Assembly: GCA_022763185.1 (NCBI GenBank)
Contig: JALEGL010000014.1
Span: 248,001-312,000, forward strand
Direction: 5' to 3'
DNA length: 64,000 nucleotides
From: a bacterium
Lineage (GTDB): Bacteria; Bdellovibrionota_G; JALEGL01
Below, one piece after another: positions 45,534 through 55,144 of the stretch (within the stretch, counting starts at the first letter, position 1; every line of letters begins with the position of its first letter). Under the pieces are notes generated by a model that was not told the origin of the DNA, ran no database searches, and saw only the letters and a list, made by a program, of their open reading frames with translations. The translations under genes were made by a program, and so were the position numbers.

Positions 45534-47738
45534 TCAGTTAAAAATTTCTTTAAAGTTGATGTCTTCACTGGCCAAGGTGATGCAAGTTAGAGGCAATTTT
45601 TCTGTCTTCTTTCTAAGAGATGTATAGTAGTCTATGTATGAATCCACAGTTTCTTCCTCTTGTGGAGCACGCATACCTAAAAAAACTAAATCTGCGCCTG
45701 TTGAGTTTGATTGAATCACTTCAAAAGGGTTTTGATTTTTTTCACAGATGAATACTTCTGGGGTTATGTTTAGACGTCCTGATTTTATAAATTGTTTTAA
45801 TACATCTAATGCTTGCTCTTGATCTTCACCTTCATGAATCGTTGTTTTTAAAAAAATGTTGGTTTTACCTTGAGGGGAGTATTGTTGCATAAGGTGAGCT
45901 AAAGCTAACATGAGGTTAGCATTTTGCTGTTCACGACCCCACCAAATATCAATTCTTTTTAAAGGAAGATCTTGTCCCAGTTCAGCTTCTTCTTTTTCTT
46001 CATCCATTCTGTTTTTTAAAATCAGAACATTTTTTTCTTTTCTGTAACATGACTGCAGCAAGGAAATATAATCGGGTAAGTTTTCATCTTTGTCACAATC
46101 ACCAAAAAGAATCGTATTGGGTCGGATAGGACCCATGCCATAGCTAAAAATACTGTTTTTTATGCTTTTCCAAGTGTTTTCACCAATGGTAACGGAAACC
46201 AAGGCGGCAATATGTTTTTTATTGAGAAATTCTTTAATAGATTTTTCCAGCTTAACACTTCTGTCATCAGAAACCTTATCACCTGTTATGCTTGCGCCTA
46301 AACTTAAAAAGCCTTTATCTTTGGTCAGCATATTGGCAAATTGAACCAAAGACCAGCGACTTTTAGGAGAGCCAGTAAGAGCATAAATATTAGGTCGCCA
46401 TGAACGAGCATCTGGGTCCATGCTATCAAGTTTATAAATAGCATTTCTAACCAAGCTCATCCACAAACCTCTTCTGATATCAGACCAATGACTGCCTAAG
46501 TTTCTTTTTTTGGTGATGATGTAAATTACTGTAACACAAGCAGTTGCAAGAAAAGTAGCACCAGGGTTGATCATTAGCATGGCTGCTAAGCAGCCGACTG
46601 CCCCAAACAAGCTGGTTAAAAAATGGGTTCTAAATTCTGGTCGCCAAGATGGGTTGCCCATAAGTTGTTCAAAAGCAGCTGATAGATTAAGAAAGCCATA
46701 AGATGTTAAGAAAAACATAGATAAAATAGAGGCGATGGCATTGAGGTCTCCAAGGAAAAATACACAGGCAGCAACAAGCAAAGAGAAAATTGTTGCACGC
46801 TGAGGAATATCTTTTTCATCAGAACCTTTGGCAAAAAATGAAAAAACAACTCTATCTTTTGCTAATGCTTGCAATGTTCTTGGTGCACCTAACATCGCAC
46901 CAAGAGCACTAGATAAAGTAGAGCCCCATAAACCTAAAACAACAAATAAAGGGATAAATGCAACGCTTTTTACAATCAAGGTATCACTCAATAGTACATC
47001 TTGATTTAAGCCCAGGTTATCAAGTTTTATGCTAAAAAGAGCGTAAACAATAAAGCCGGTGATTACGGCCAATAAGGTACCAATAGGTAAGGCTTTAGAA
47101 GCATTTTTTAAGTCTCCAGACATGGACAAACCAGCTTCTATACCAGTGACAGCAGGAAAGAAAACAGCAAACACTGCCCAAAAAGAGACTTTGGGTTGCA
47201 TCATATGATCAATTGGTGAAAGATGGTTGACATCTTGGCCTAAAAAAAATGAAACAATAGATATAAGAATTAAAACCAAAATTATGCCTTGCGTTTTTAA
47301 GGCAAAGTCAGTTGATTTATAGGCTGTTGCACCAATGATACTAAGAAATAAAAGCTTGATGGGGAGCTCAGGAATAAATGGAAATAACATGATCACTGAC
47401 TCAGCAAAACCAGTGATATAAAATGCAATACCTAAGCTTTGAGCAAAAAACAAAGGTATACCAATGGCTGCACCCGCTTCAAGACCAAATGACCTTGAAA
47501 TCATATAGTAAGCGCCACCACCTTCAACTTTCATATTTGTTGCTGTAGAAGCAATAGAGAGGGCAGTTAAAAAAGTAATCAAAGAAGATAGGGTGACAAT
47601 AAGCAAAGAAGCCACTAAGCCCACTTGTCCCAGCATCCAGCCCATTCTTAAAAACATCACGGCGCCAAAGATTGTTAAAATACTTGGGATATAAACGCCT
47701 TTAACCCAGCCAAATTTAATTTTATTATCTGTTGTCAT
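45534..47738 (-). CDS. SLC12-like cation-chloride/amino-acid permease (APC superfamily)
   Basis: This 734-residue protein begins with the conserved WVKGVYIPSILTIFGAVMFLRMGWM, and has about twelve membrane helices (residues about 15-415), including GGGAYYMISRSFGLEAGAAIG and FFPAVTGIEAGLSMSGDLKNASKALPIG. The C-terminal 300 residues are a soluble domain that resembles the SLC12 cytoplasmic domain. Family members move K+, Na+ and Cl- or amino acids together. It is 15 bases after the Ppx/GppA gene, probably in the same operon as that gene and the MFS carrier. Confidence 0.87.
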   Translation of the reverse strand: MTTDNKIKFGWVKGVYIPSILTIFGAVMFLRMGWMLGQVGLVASLLIVTLSSLITFLTALSIASTATNMKVEGGGAYYMISRSFGLEAGAAIGIPLFFAQSLGIAFYITGFAESVIMLFPFIPELPIKLLFLSIIGATAYKSTDFALKTQGIILVLILISIVSFFLGQDVNHLSPIDHMMQPKVSFWAVFAVFFPAVTGIEAGLSMSGDLKNASKALPIGTLLAVITGFIVYALFSIKLDNLGLNQDVLLSDTLIVKSVAFIPLFVVLGLWGSTLSSALGAMLGAPRTLQALAKDRVVFSFFAKGSDEKDIPQRATIFSLLVAACVFFLGDLNAIASILSMFFLTSYGFLNLSAAFEQLMGNPSWRPEFRTHFLTSLFGAVGCLAAMLMINPGATFLATACVTVIYIITKKRNLGSHWSDIRRGLWMSLVRNAIYKLDSMDPDARSWRPNIYALTGSPKSRWSLVQFANMLTKDKGFLSLGASITGDKVSDDRSVKLEKSIKEFLNKKHIAALVSVTIGENTWKSIKNSIFSYGMGPIRPNTILFGDCDKDENLPDYISLLQSCYRKEKNVLILKNRMDEEKEEAELGQDLPLKRIDIWWGREQQNANLMLALAHLMQQYSPQGKTNIFLKTTIHEGEDQEQALDVLKQFIKSGRLNITPEVFICEKNQNPFEVIQSNSTGADLVFLGMRAPQEEETVDSYIDYYTSLRKKTEKLPLTCITLASEDINFKEIFN

Positions 47739-47753
47739 GTTGGTTTTGTCGTC

Positions 47754-49199
47754 TTATAAAAGTTTTATTTTAAGATCAAACTGTTCTTCAAATGATTTTT
47801 TTATTTGATCGAATTGTTTTTGTTTTAAAAAGCTTCTTTTAGTTAGTTCTATATAAAAATATTTCTTTGAAACCTTGTAAGTATAGATCCATCTTGGATT
47901 ATTGTTGAATAACCATAATATAACTTTAAGGGCAACTGCTATTTTTTTAAGCAGTTGTTTTTTTTCATGTTCAAAAAAGGTGCGGTCATCTGATTCTAAC
48001 AAGAGTTGAAAAATACTTAGAATATCGGAGTATTCTTCTTGAGACTGATAATATGGATAGTTTTGCGCAATTAGCATGTAATCGGAAAAACGATAGTTAA
48101 GTTTTTTAGCGTTACAGAGCCGTCCTAATACCGTAGCAGTCATGCCAAGCTTGATTGAACTTTTATCTTTAATTAGGATTCTTGAAAAGAGCTTTTTGAG
48201 ATGTGGTAGCCATTGTTTGTGGCTTGAAGGTAAAGTATTTTTTTTGAAAAATATTGAAGAGAAGTCAATGTTTTGTATTTGAGTGTATTTAGGTTTTTGC
48301 GCCTTTAACGCTGAGTTAAGTAACCCTTCTTTTAATGCAGTATCAGTATAACTTAAGCTGGAGCATTCAAAGAATTTTAATATTTCATTTAAAAGAATAT
48401 TGCCGCCAGTAAACATATCAATACGTTTTTCTTCTAAGTAAGGAACTGCCTTAAGTTGTTCGGTGTTAAGTAGTGCAGTTTGCTCAAGAAGTTTTGATAA
48501 GTTTGTAGAAGAGCAATTTTGATTAATGTAGCGCCCCTTGTTTAAAACTTTAATGATACCTTTGACAGTGCCACTTGAACCATAAGCAATTAACGATTTT
48601 ACTTTTGGCCATGTTTTTAAATGTTTTTTTAAATGTTTTTGGACATACTCTTGCAAATTTTTTTGCTCTTGAATGTTGGGTGTTGTTTTCTTTAAAAACT
48701 GTGCTCTAATTAAAGAGGATCCCAGTGGAATGCTGTGATGATACACTTTGCTTTTATGACTCAAGCTAAGCTCTGTGCTTCCTCCGCCAATATCGATGCA
48801 TAGAAAGCTTTTCTCTTGTGGGTGGACTAAATTTTTTTTAATGCCTTGATAAATCAGTTTTGCTTCTTGTTTTCCTGAAATCTCAGTCAACTTAATATTT
48901 GAGCGTTGATGAATGGTGTTGATGAACTCATCTTTATTGTTTGCATAGCGTACTGCTGCAGTCGCGTAAGCATGGATCTGATCAACATACAGTTGTTCAG
49001 AGATCTGACTGAAATGTTTAAAGACTTGTGAAGTATTGTTAATGCTGTTTTTAGAAAAAAAACCCTTGGCAAAAACATCTTTGCCCAATTGAATCATTAG
49101 TTTTTCACCGTAGAGCTTTTTATAAGTTTGATCGCCAAAAAGTTGATAAATATCAAACCTAACAGAGTTGCTCCCAAGATCTATAATACTAATCCTCAT
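47754..49199 (-). CDS. Exopolyphosphatase / pppGpp phosphohydrolase (Ppx/GppA family)
   Basis: This 481-residue enzyme has the ASKHA fold: ISIIDLGSNSVRFDIYQL at the N-terminus (phosphate 1), AAVRYANNKDEF, and FLCIDIGGGSTELSLSHKS (phosphate 2) near residue 140. The C-terminal region has the all-helical HD-like domain of longer Ppx proteins. It cleaves polyphosphate or pppGpp. The gene overlaps the MFS gene upstream by 4 bases (ATGA type) and precedes the SLC12-like gene. Confidence 0.9.
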   Translation of the reverse strand: MRISIIDLGSNSVRFDIYQLFGDQTYKKLYGEKLMIQLGKDVFAKGFFSKNSINNTSQVFKHFSQISEQLYVDQIHAYATAAVRYANNKDEFINTIHQRSNIKLTEISGKQEAKLIYQGIKKNLVHPQEKSFLCIDIGGGSTELSLSHKSKVYHHSIPLGSSLIRAQFLKKTTPNIQEQKNLQEYVQKHLKKHLKTWPKVKSLIAYGSSGTVKGIIKVLNKGRYINQNCSSTNLSKLLEQTALLNTEQLKAVPYLEEKRIDMFTGGNILLNEILKFFECSSLSYTDTALKEGLLNSALKAQKPKYTQIQNIDFSSIFFKKNTLPSSHKQWLPHLKKLFSRILIKDKSSIKLGMTATVLGRLCNAKKLNYRFSDYMLIAQNYPYYQSQEEYSDILSIFQLLLESDDRTFFEHEKKQLLKKIAVALKVILWLFNNNPRWIYTYKVSKKYFYIELTKRSFLKQKQFDQIKKSFEEQFDLKIKLL

Positions 49200-50428
49200 T
49201 GTATATCCTCTTTATGAAGTTCATCTAGGTTCCATAAGCTTGGAAAAAGTTTTCTCCATGATAAGGCTATCAAAACGGTGCCAAGCCCTCCTAAGGCAGC
49301 TGCCCAGACTGTACCAAACCATTTAGCCGTTACCCCAGACTCAAACTCTCCCAGTTCATTAGAGGCCCCAATAAACATAAGGTTGATTGCACTAATTCTA
49401 CCCCGCATGTTGGAAGGGGTTAAAACTTGCACTAAAGTTCCTCGTGTAACGACACTAATAATATCACTAGCACCCATGCAAAATAAGAAAAACAAACTTA
49501 AAATGAAAGACCTTGATAAAGCAAAACCTAAGGTAAATAAACCAAAACACAGTACAGCAAGAAGCATGCGTTTACCTATATTACGCTTAATTGGCTTGTA
49601 ACTTAAAAATATAGCCATTAAAGTAGCACCCAAGGCAGGAGCACTTCTTAAAATGCCTAGGCCTTGGGGTCCAACGTGTAAGATGTCTTTAGCATAAATA
49701 GGGAGGAGTGCCGTTGCTCCTCCTAGAAGAACAGCAAACAAATCAAGAGAAATGGCACCTAAGAGTCTTGTTTCTTGCTTTAAAAAATTAAAACCTTCTT
49801 TAATTTGATTAAAAAATGAATGAGTCAGGGTTTGGCTGATTGAGGAGCTTTGAATTGTGATGAAGCAAAGTAGAGACAAAAATACACAGAGACCAGCAAT
49901 TAAATAAGTCATATAAACAGCTTGGATAAAGTAAGCGTATAAAAAGCCACCTAAAGATGGACCGATGATAATGGCAATTTGCCAGGCAGAACTATTTTTT
50001 GCTACATATTGTGAGAAATCGTTTTTAGTTACAATATTGGGTAAAAAAGATTGGGTGGCGGCGCCGACAAAAGCTCTGACAATGCCTAGACCAATCATTA
50101 AAAGATAAATTGTATTTTGATTCAAACTTTTTTGGTAGCTTAGACCAGCCAAACTAAGTGAGATACAAGTTCCAAAAAAAAAGCATGCTCTAATAATATT
50201 TTTTTTATTGTATTTATCTGCACAAATACCGGCGTATGGTGAGAACAAAGCCATTGGCAAAAACTGACTTAAACCAACGTATCCAAGGCTTAAAGGATTA
50301 GAAGTTAAGTCATAAATAAACCAAGCTATGGCAAGTGATTGTATTTGAAAAGAAATAACTGAAAAAAATCTTGCAGTTATAAATTTTCTAAAATCAGCCT
50401 TGTGTGTTTTATCTGCAAATGCTTTCAT
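49196..50428 (-). CDS. MFS transporter (enterobactin exporter EntS-like)
   Basis: This 410-residue carrier has about twelve hydrophobic segments and the MFS loop motif GICADKYNKKNIIRA near residue 72 (GxxxDRxGRR pattern, degenerate). The N-terminal RFFSVISFQIQSLAIAWFIYDLTSNPLSLGYVGL and a later SFLPNIVTKNDFSQYVAKNSSAWQIAIIIGPSLGGFL follow the EntS/MFS_3 branch of effluxers. It could export a siderophore or drug, which is inference. It heads the gene pair with Ppx/GppA. Confidence 0.85.
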   Translation of the reverse strand: MKAFADKTHKADFRKFITARFFSVISFQIQSLAIAWFIYDLTSNPLSLGYVGLSQFLPMALFSPYAGICADKYNKKNIIRACFFFGTCISLSLAGLSYQKSLNQNTIYLLMIGLGIVRAFVGAATQSFLPNIVTKNDFSQYVAKNSSAWQIAIIIGPSLGGFLYAYFIQAVYMTYLIAGLCVFLSLLCFITIQSSSISQTLTHSFFNQIKEGFNFLKQETRLLGAISLDLFAVLLGGATALLPIYAKDILHVGPQGLGILRSAPALGATLMAIFLSYKPIKRNIGKRMLLAVLCFGLFTLGFALSRSFILSLFFLFCMGASDIISVVTRGTLVQVLTPSNMRGRISAINLMFIGASNELGEFESGVTAKWFGTVWAAALGGLGTVLIALSWRKLFPSLWNLDELHKEDIQ

Positions 50429-50508
50429 TATTTTATCTTACAAACAATCAATAAATTAAATAAAAAAGTTGAATAATTTCCCAGTCTTTGCTTTTGTAAA
50501 AAACATTA

Positions 50509-51036
50509 ATGAAAGCTTATATTCAATTTATATTGCTTATACCAATTTTTTTCTGCATTGAGATACTTTATGCATCTACAACAGAAAAAATAAACAATGA
50601 TAACTACTACAACGTTGGTGTTGGAGATGTTGAGTTAGATTTGAAACTCAATAGCAGTTTTTATGGTGATAGTTCTGGACCGAGTGTTTTTACCTTTCAA
50701 GTGGGTGGAAATTACTTTATTTCAAAAAATTTGGCTCCTGGGGTGGAGCTGTTTATTCAGGACGTCGAGGGTGAATCACAATTTAGGGTATTACCCAATG
50801 TTAAATTATACCTTCCAGGGCATGATCGGATACTGCCATATGTTCAAGCTGGTTTGGGTTTGGCAAACGTTCCTCAGGCAAGTGGTTTAAATTTACGTTT
50901 GGGTGGAGGGGTAAATTATTTGCTGACTCGCTCAGTCGCAATAGGTGTGGCTTTGCAGTATGATTTTTTAATGGCTGAAGATGGTCTGCACCGTATCGAG
51001 ATACCCGTAGGGTTTCATTTCTACTTTAAATATTGA
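50509..51036 (+). CDS. Outer membrane beta-barrel protein
   Basis: This 175-residue protein has a signal peptide (FILLIPIFFCIEILYAS) and a mature part of alternating beta strands such as VFTFQVGGNYFISKNLAPGVELF, ILPYVQAGLGLANVP and GLNLRLGGGVNYLL. It ends in the aromatic FHFYFKY expected for BAM recognition. Length and pattern fit the OmpW/OmpX-like eight-strand barrels. No specific function is evident. A weak promoter TTGAAT with a short leader precedes it. The NSS transporter gene follows 33 bases later. Confidence 0.8.
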   Translation: MKAYIQFILLIPIFFCIEILYASTTEKINNDNYYNVGVGDVELDLKLNSSFYGDSSGPSVFTFQVGGNYFISKNLAPGVELFIQDVEGESQFRVLPNVKLYLPGHDRILPYVQAGLGLANVPQASGLNLRLGGGVNYLLTRSVAIGVALQYDFLMAEDGLHRIEIPVGFHFYFKY

Positions 51037-51069
51037 GCAAAAATTATAGAAAGTTAAGGGTTTAGAAGT

Positions 51070-52608
51070 ATGGGTAAGAACAGTAAGAAAGAATCATGGG
51101 GATCTAAATTAGGGGTTATTATGGCTGTAGCCGGTTCAGCCGTAGGTTTAGGTAACTTCTTGAGATTCCCTGGCCAAGCCGCTCAAAATGGTGGCGGAGC
51201 ATTCATGATTCCTTATTTTGTTTCATTGCTGTTAATTGGTATTCCTTTGGCTTGGGCAGAGTGGACTATGGCGAGATATGGTGGTCAAAAAGGTTTTCAT
51301 AGTGCGCCGGGCGTATTTCAGAGCTTATGGAAAAATAAGATTTCTAAATACTTGGGGTCATTGGCCATTCTTATTCCCTTGATTATTTTTATGTATTATG
51401 TGGTGATTGAAGCCTGGTGTTTAAGTTACGCAATAGATTATTTAAATGGTAGCTTAATGAAGGGTAATGATGCCAAAGCTTACAGTGATTTTTTTGCTCA
51501 ACAGGTAGGTATTTCTGCAGATGGATCTTTGTTTCAAAAAGGTAGCATGAAAGTTATTCTAGTATTGATTTTTACCTTTGCTTTTAATTTTTTCCTCATT
51601 GCTAAAGGCCTCATGGGTGGAATTGAGCGCTTTGTGAAAGTGGCCATCCCCATCATGACTGTTTGTGCGATATGTGTATTGATTAGAGTGCTTACTTTAA
51701 AAACACCCGATCCAAGCTTACCAGAGCAATCGGTTATTGGAGGTTTGGGTTTTATGTGGAATCCAAACTTTGAAAAATTAACGGATCCACAAACGTGGTT
51801 GGCCGCTGCCAGTCAAATCTTTTTTAGTTTGTCTGTTGGTTTTGGTGTAATTATCAACTATGCAAGTTACCTAAAAGAAAAAGATGATGTTGTTTTAAGT
51901 GGTTTAACAGCTTGTAGTATGAACGAGTTTTTTGAAGTTTGCCTTGGGGGGTTAATTACCTTACCAGCGGCTTTTATATTTATGGGAGCAGGCTTGGCTA
52001 GCGTTTCGGGATCTACCTTTGGTTTAGGTTTTAATGCTTTACCTAATGTTTTCGCCCAGATGCCTGCGGGACAATTTTTTGGCTTCTTATGGTTTTTTAT
52101 GCTGTTTCTGGCAGCGGTGACCAGTAGCTTATCCATGATTCAGCCAGTTTTTGCTTTTGTTAAAGAAATAGGCATAGAGCACAAAAAGGCAATCAAGGGG
52201 GTTGCCTTAATCAGTGCTGTTGGTGCGGGCTTTGTTGTTTATTTTTCCAAAGATCTTAAAGCTTTGGATACCATGGATTTTTGGGTTGGAACCTTTTTGA
52301 TTTTTATTCTAGCCATGATGCAATCAATTATTTTTGCTTGGATTTTTGGTGTCGATAGAGGCTTTGAGGAGGCTCACAAAGGGGCAAGTATTAATATTCC
52401 AGGCTTTGTTAAACCCATCTTAAAATATGTGACTCCAGTATATTTATTAGTTATATTTATTGGCTTTGCAGTCAATAATGCCCCAGCTTATTTTAAGAGC
52501 CTCTTAAGTGATAGCGTTGCAGGAGTAAGTGTTGCGTTTATCATGTTTATTTTAGCAGGTATCTTATATTTGATACACAAACACAGAAAACTATGGGAAC
52601 ACGTTTAA
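51070..52608 (+). CDS. Neurotransmitter:sodium symporter (NSS) family transporter
   Basis: This 512-residue LeuT-fold carrier has twelve hydrophobic segments. Hallmarks include [25 protein letters not shown] with the Na+-binding AVGLGN in helix 1, [10 protein letters not shown] in helix 2, and [18 protein letters not shown] in helix 6. Bacterial members take up amino acids such as alanine, methionine or tryptophan with sodium. A 29-residue membrane peptide gene follows, and this pairing is typical of the two-component MetP/MetS-like transporters. Confidence 0.93.
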   Translation: MGKNSKKESWGSKLGVIMAVAGSAVGLGNFLRFPGQAAQNGGGAFMIPYFVSLLLIGIPLAWAEWTMARYGGQKGFHSAPGVFQSLWKNKISKYLGSLAILIPLIIFMYYVVIEAWCLSYAIDYLNGSLMKGNDAKAYSDFFAQQVGISADGSLFQKGSMKVILVLIFTFAFNFFLIAKGLMGGIERFVKVAIPIMTVCAICVLIRVLTLKTPDPSLPEQSVIGGLGFMWNPNFEKLTDPQTWLAAASQIFFSLSVGFGVIINYASYLKEKDDVVLSGLTACSMNEFFEVCLGGLITLPAAFIFMGAGLASVSGSTFGLGFNALPNVFAQMPAGQFFGFLWFFMLFLAAVTSSLSMIQPVFAFVKEIGIEHKKAIKGVALISAVGAGFVVYFSKDLKALDTMDFWVGTFLIFILAMMQSIIFAWIFGVDRGFEEAHKGASINIPGFVKPILKYVTPVYLLVIFIGFAVNNAPAYFKSLLSDSVAGVSVAFIMFILAGILYLIHKHRKLWEHV

Positions 52609-52634
52609 TTAAACAGAGTAGAAACGGACAGTAT

Positions 52635-52640
52635 AAGGAG
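52635..52640 (+). promoter_or_regulatory. Ribosome binding site of the small NSS subunit
   Basis: AAGGAG lies 7 bases before the ATG at 52648, an ideal distance. It identifies a real gene too short for routine gene calling. Confidence 0.75.
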
Positions 52641-52647
52641 CAATGGT

Positions 52648-52737
52648 ATGACTTTGGGTGGCTGGATAATGATGAGTTTGTCAATATCAACAGTTTTGAT
52701 ATTGATCAGCTTTTGTATGTATAAAGTATTTAGATAA
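52648..52737 (+). CDS. MetS-like small subunit of an NSS transporter
   Basis: A 29-residue ORF, beginning MTLGGWIMMSLSIS and ending SFCMYKVFR, is a single membrane helix with a short basic C-terminus. It begins 40 bases after the NSS transporter gene, with an excellent ribosome site. Small peptides of this shape and position (MetS family NSS transporter small subunit) are known partners of the large subunit. The nucleoside transporter gene follows 12 bases later, so the three may share a transcript. The assignment rests on position, size, and one hydrophobic helix. Confidence 0.75.
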   Translation: MTLGGWIMMSLSISTVLILISFCMYKVFR

Positions 52738-52749
52738 GAGGCAAAACAT

Positions 52750-54039
52750 ATGTTATATAATTTAGTATCTTTACTGGGTATAGCCGGTATTATTGGTCTA
52801 GCCTGGTTGATGTCAAACAATAAAAAAGCCTTTCCATGGCGCATCGTTTTATGGGGATTGGGCTTACAGTTTATAATTGCCATTTTTGTTTTTGTTCTTC
52901 CAATAGGAAAGAGCTTTTTCTTATGGGTCAATGATTTGGCTGTAACTCTAATTAGTTTTGCTACTGAAGGAGGCAAGTTTGTTTTTGGAGGATTAGCAAC
53001 CCGTAGCATGGAAGTAAAAGAGGGCGCTGCTCCAGGTTCAGACTTTGTCTTTGCTTTTGAAGTGTTAACCACGGTTATTTTTATCTCGTCTTTGATTGGG
53101 GTTTTGTATTATTTGAAAATCATGCAAGTGATAGTAAAAGCGTTTGCTTGGGTCATGCGAAAAACTTTAAAAGTTTCAGGGGCTGAGGCCCTGGTTGCAT
53201 CGGCCAATATATTCTTTGGACAATCAGAAGCTCCTATTACAGTAAGACCCTATATCGCAAAAATGACACAGTCAGAAATCATGTCTATGATGACAGGAGG
53301 CTTTGCTACAGTAGCTGGTGGAGTTATGGCAGCATACATTGGTATGTTACATGAAGTTTTTCCAAATATAGCGGGCCACATGATCTCTGCATCTTTACTG
53401 TCTGCTCCTTCTGCTTTGATGTTGGCTAAAGTTGTACTGCCTGAAACCGAAAAGCCACTCACTCAGGGAAATGTGGACATGAACGTAGAGACTGAGGATG
53501 TGAATGTTCTTGATGCTGCTGCAAGCGGTGCTGCATCTGGTCTTCATCTTGCGCTCAATATTGGTGCCATGTTAATAGCCTTTATCGCTTTGTTGGCAAT
53601 GATCAATGCCATGATTGGCTATGCTGGAGCATTGATAGGGGTAGAAAGCTTAAGTTTACAAAAGATTCTTGGCTGGACACATTACCCTATTGCCTTAATG
53701 ATGGGAGTATATCCTCAAGATGCCATGACTGTAGCTACATTGTTAGGTGAAAAACTGGTGCTTACAGAATTTGTAAGTTATCTACATTTAACTCAGATTT
53801 TAAAAGAAGGTGTTATACAACTTCATCCTAGATCAGTGGTTATTGCAACTTATGGCCTGTGTGGTTTTGCAAACTTTGCTTCTATTGCCATTCAAATCGG
53901 AGGTATTCGGGCAATAGCTCCATCACGATCTGGAGATTTAGCGCGTCTAGGTTTAAAGGCTATGTTTGCTGGAGCTCTTGCGGCTTACCTAACAGGCAGT
54001 ATTGCAGGTATTTTCTTTAACGGGAATGCAATTTTATAG
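52750..54039 (+). CDS. nupC: Concentrative nucleoside transporter (NupC/CNT family)
   Basis: This 429-residue carrier has the CNT pattern: an N-terminal three-helix block, the FPWRIVLWGLGLQFIIAIFV segment, ALVASANIFFGQSEAPITVRPYI, VAGGVMAAYIGML, and the C-terminal YGLCGFANFASIAIQIGG, which carries substrate and sodium contacts. It takes up nucleosides with Na+ or H+. Purine nucleoside phosphorylase, hypoxanthine phosphoribosyltransferase and a deaminase gene lie next to it, which argues for purine nucleosides. AGAGG lies about ten bases before the ATG. Confidence 0.92.
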   Translation: MLYNLVSLLGIAGIIGLAWLMSNNKKAFPWRIVLWGLGLQFIIAIFVFVLPIGKSFFLWVNDLAVTLISFATEGGKFVFGGLATRSMEVKEGAAPGSDFVFAFEVLTTVIFISSLIGVLYYLKIMQVIVKAFAWVMRKTLKVSGAEALVASANIFFGQSEAPITVRPYIAKMTQSEIMSMMTGGFATVAGGVMAAYIGMLHEVFPNIAGHMISASLLSAPSALMLAKVVLPETEKPLTQGNVDMNVETEDVNVLDAAASGAASGLHLALNIGAMLIAFIALLAMINAMIGYAGALIGVESLSLQKILGWTHYPIALMMGVYPQDAMTVATLLGEKLVLTEFVSYLHLTQILKEGVIQLHPRSVVIATYGLCGFANFASIAIQIGGIRAIAPSRSGDLARLGLKAMFAGALAAYLTGSIAGIFFNGNAIL

Positions 54040-54225
54040 TTTTATAGTTTTGAGTTAGGAATCAACGCTTCTATCTTTTTTCACCCAAAACAAAACTTTT
54101 GCTTTGGATATTGAGTATAGAGTGCGGTCGACTATTCAGACCAAAACTAACAATATACCTCTTCTAGTTATAAGCGTGTTTAATCAAAACCGAGTTTTTT
54201 GTGATCTATTGCACTATTGATAAAG

Positions 54226-55053
54226 CTAATCATTTTTTTCTGCTAACTTGTTGTCAATATCTTCACGAGTAAAAGAAAAGATTTGTTCACTTAATTTGAT
54301 CAAATCTTTATCTTCGGTTGCGAGTTGTTCAAACTTTAAGTTTTGAGCACCAGCAATCCATTGCCATACAAAGGGATTGTATTTAAACTTTTCACCAATC
54401 GCCATGGCTCCAGCATTGGATGTTTTTTGAGGAGAGTCTTTCCCCAAAAACTCATTTTGTACCAAATCACCATCAATCGCTGAAGAAATAGACCTTTCAG
54501 CTTTGGCATTGATGATCATCACCATGCACATAGGACAAGGCTCTAAGGTTCCGTAGACATAATAGCCATTTTTATTGAATTTTTGAGTTTCTTCATTTGT
54601 ACTTACAGAATATTGTGTCAAAGGATCAACTATAGCTGATCTTGATAAGTTGTGATCATCCATTTTAACACCATATTTATTTTTTCCTTCATTGATGATG
54701 TGATTTCTGTAAGCCACGGCGTCTTCTAAAGCTCTGGCTTCAGCATGATCTGTCACACCAGCGCCGGTCACCATAGCATTTCTACCTGGAAATTCATAAA
54801 TGATACCGTCATGAACCAACAAAACTAAGGCGCCAATCCCATAGTTATTTTCATTAAAAGCTTTTAAAGCAGAAGCTAATGCTTTTCTTGCATAATAGGC
54901 ATGTTGCCCAACTTGATAAGTGTTTTTTGTTCTTTCTAAATAGTTTTTAACCTGAGTAGCTATGTGTACATCGTTAGTATTGGTTTGAGCAATGCTAGAT
55001 TGATGACTAAAAATTAGAAAACAAACACCGAATAAAAAAAATAGTTTTTTCAT
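54226..55053 (-). CDS. Secreted cytidine/nucleoside deaminase-like protein
   Basis: This protein of 275 residues has a cleavable signal peptide (KKLFFLFGVCFLIFSHQSSIAQ), so it acts outside the cytoplasm. The zinc-binding motifs of the cytidine-deaminase fold are present: HAEARALED (His and catalytic Glu) and EPCPMCMVM (two Cys). Most relatives (tRNA adenosine or guanine deaminases) are cytoplasmic, so secretion is unusual. The ATG at 55053 is used because GGGGA lies upstream; the frame also starts at TTG 55065. It is divergent from the purine phosphorylase gene. Substrate is not decided; adenosine, guanosine or cytidine derivatives are possible. Confidence 0.8.
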   Translation of the reverse strand: MKKLFFLFGVCFLIFSHQSSIAQTNTNDVHIATQVKNYLERTKNTYQVGQHAYYARKALASALKAFNENNYGIGALVLLVHDGIIYEFPGRNAMVTGAGVTDHAEARALEDAVAYRNHIINEGKNKYGVKMDDHNLSRSAIVDPLTQYSVSTNEETQKFNKNGYYVYGTLEPCPMCMVMIINAKAERSISSAIDGDLVQNEFLGKDSPQKTSNAGAMAIGEKFKYNPFVWQWIAGAQNLKFEQLATEDKDLIKLSEQIFSFTREDIDNKLAEKND

Positions 55054-55107
55054 GGTAATCCCCAATAGAATTATATTTTAGTAAAATACGATATAGCAGT
55101 TTACATA

Positions 55108-55136
55108 TTGTGATTCAAATGAAAAATAATTAAAAA
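55108..55136 (+). promoter_or_regulatory. Candidate promoter of the purine phosphorylase gene
   Basis: TTGTGA (55108-55113) and TAAAAA (55131-55136) are 17 bases apart. The ATG at 55145 is 8 bases past the -10 element, so this would be another leaderless transcript and would support the longest start. Confidence 0.4.
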
Positions 55137-55144
55137 TACGCACT

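Noticed and set aside
52605-53072. Minus-strand frame of 155 residues across the start of the nucleoside transporter
   Set aside because: Shadow of the transporter gene and of the small subunit gene; its composition is lysine-rich and unstructured.
54040-54225. Gap after nupC searched for a terminator, small ORF or riboswitch
   Set aside because: Only short, weak inverted repeats were seen, and no T-run followed them.
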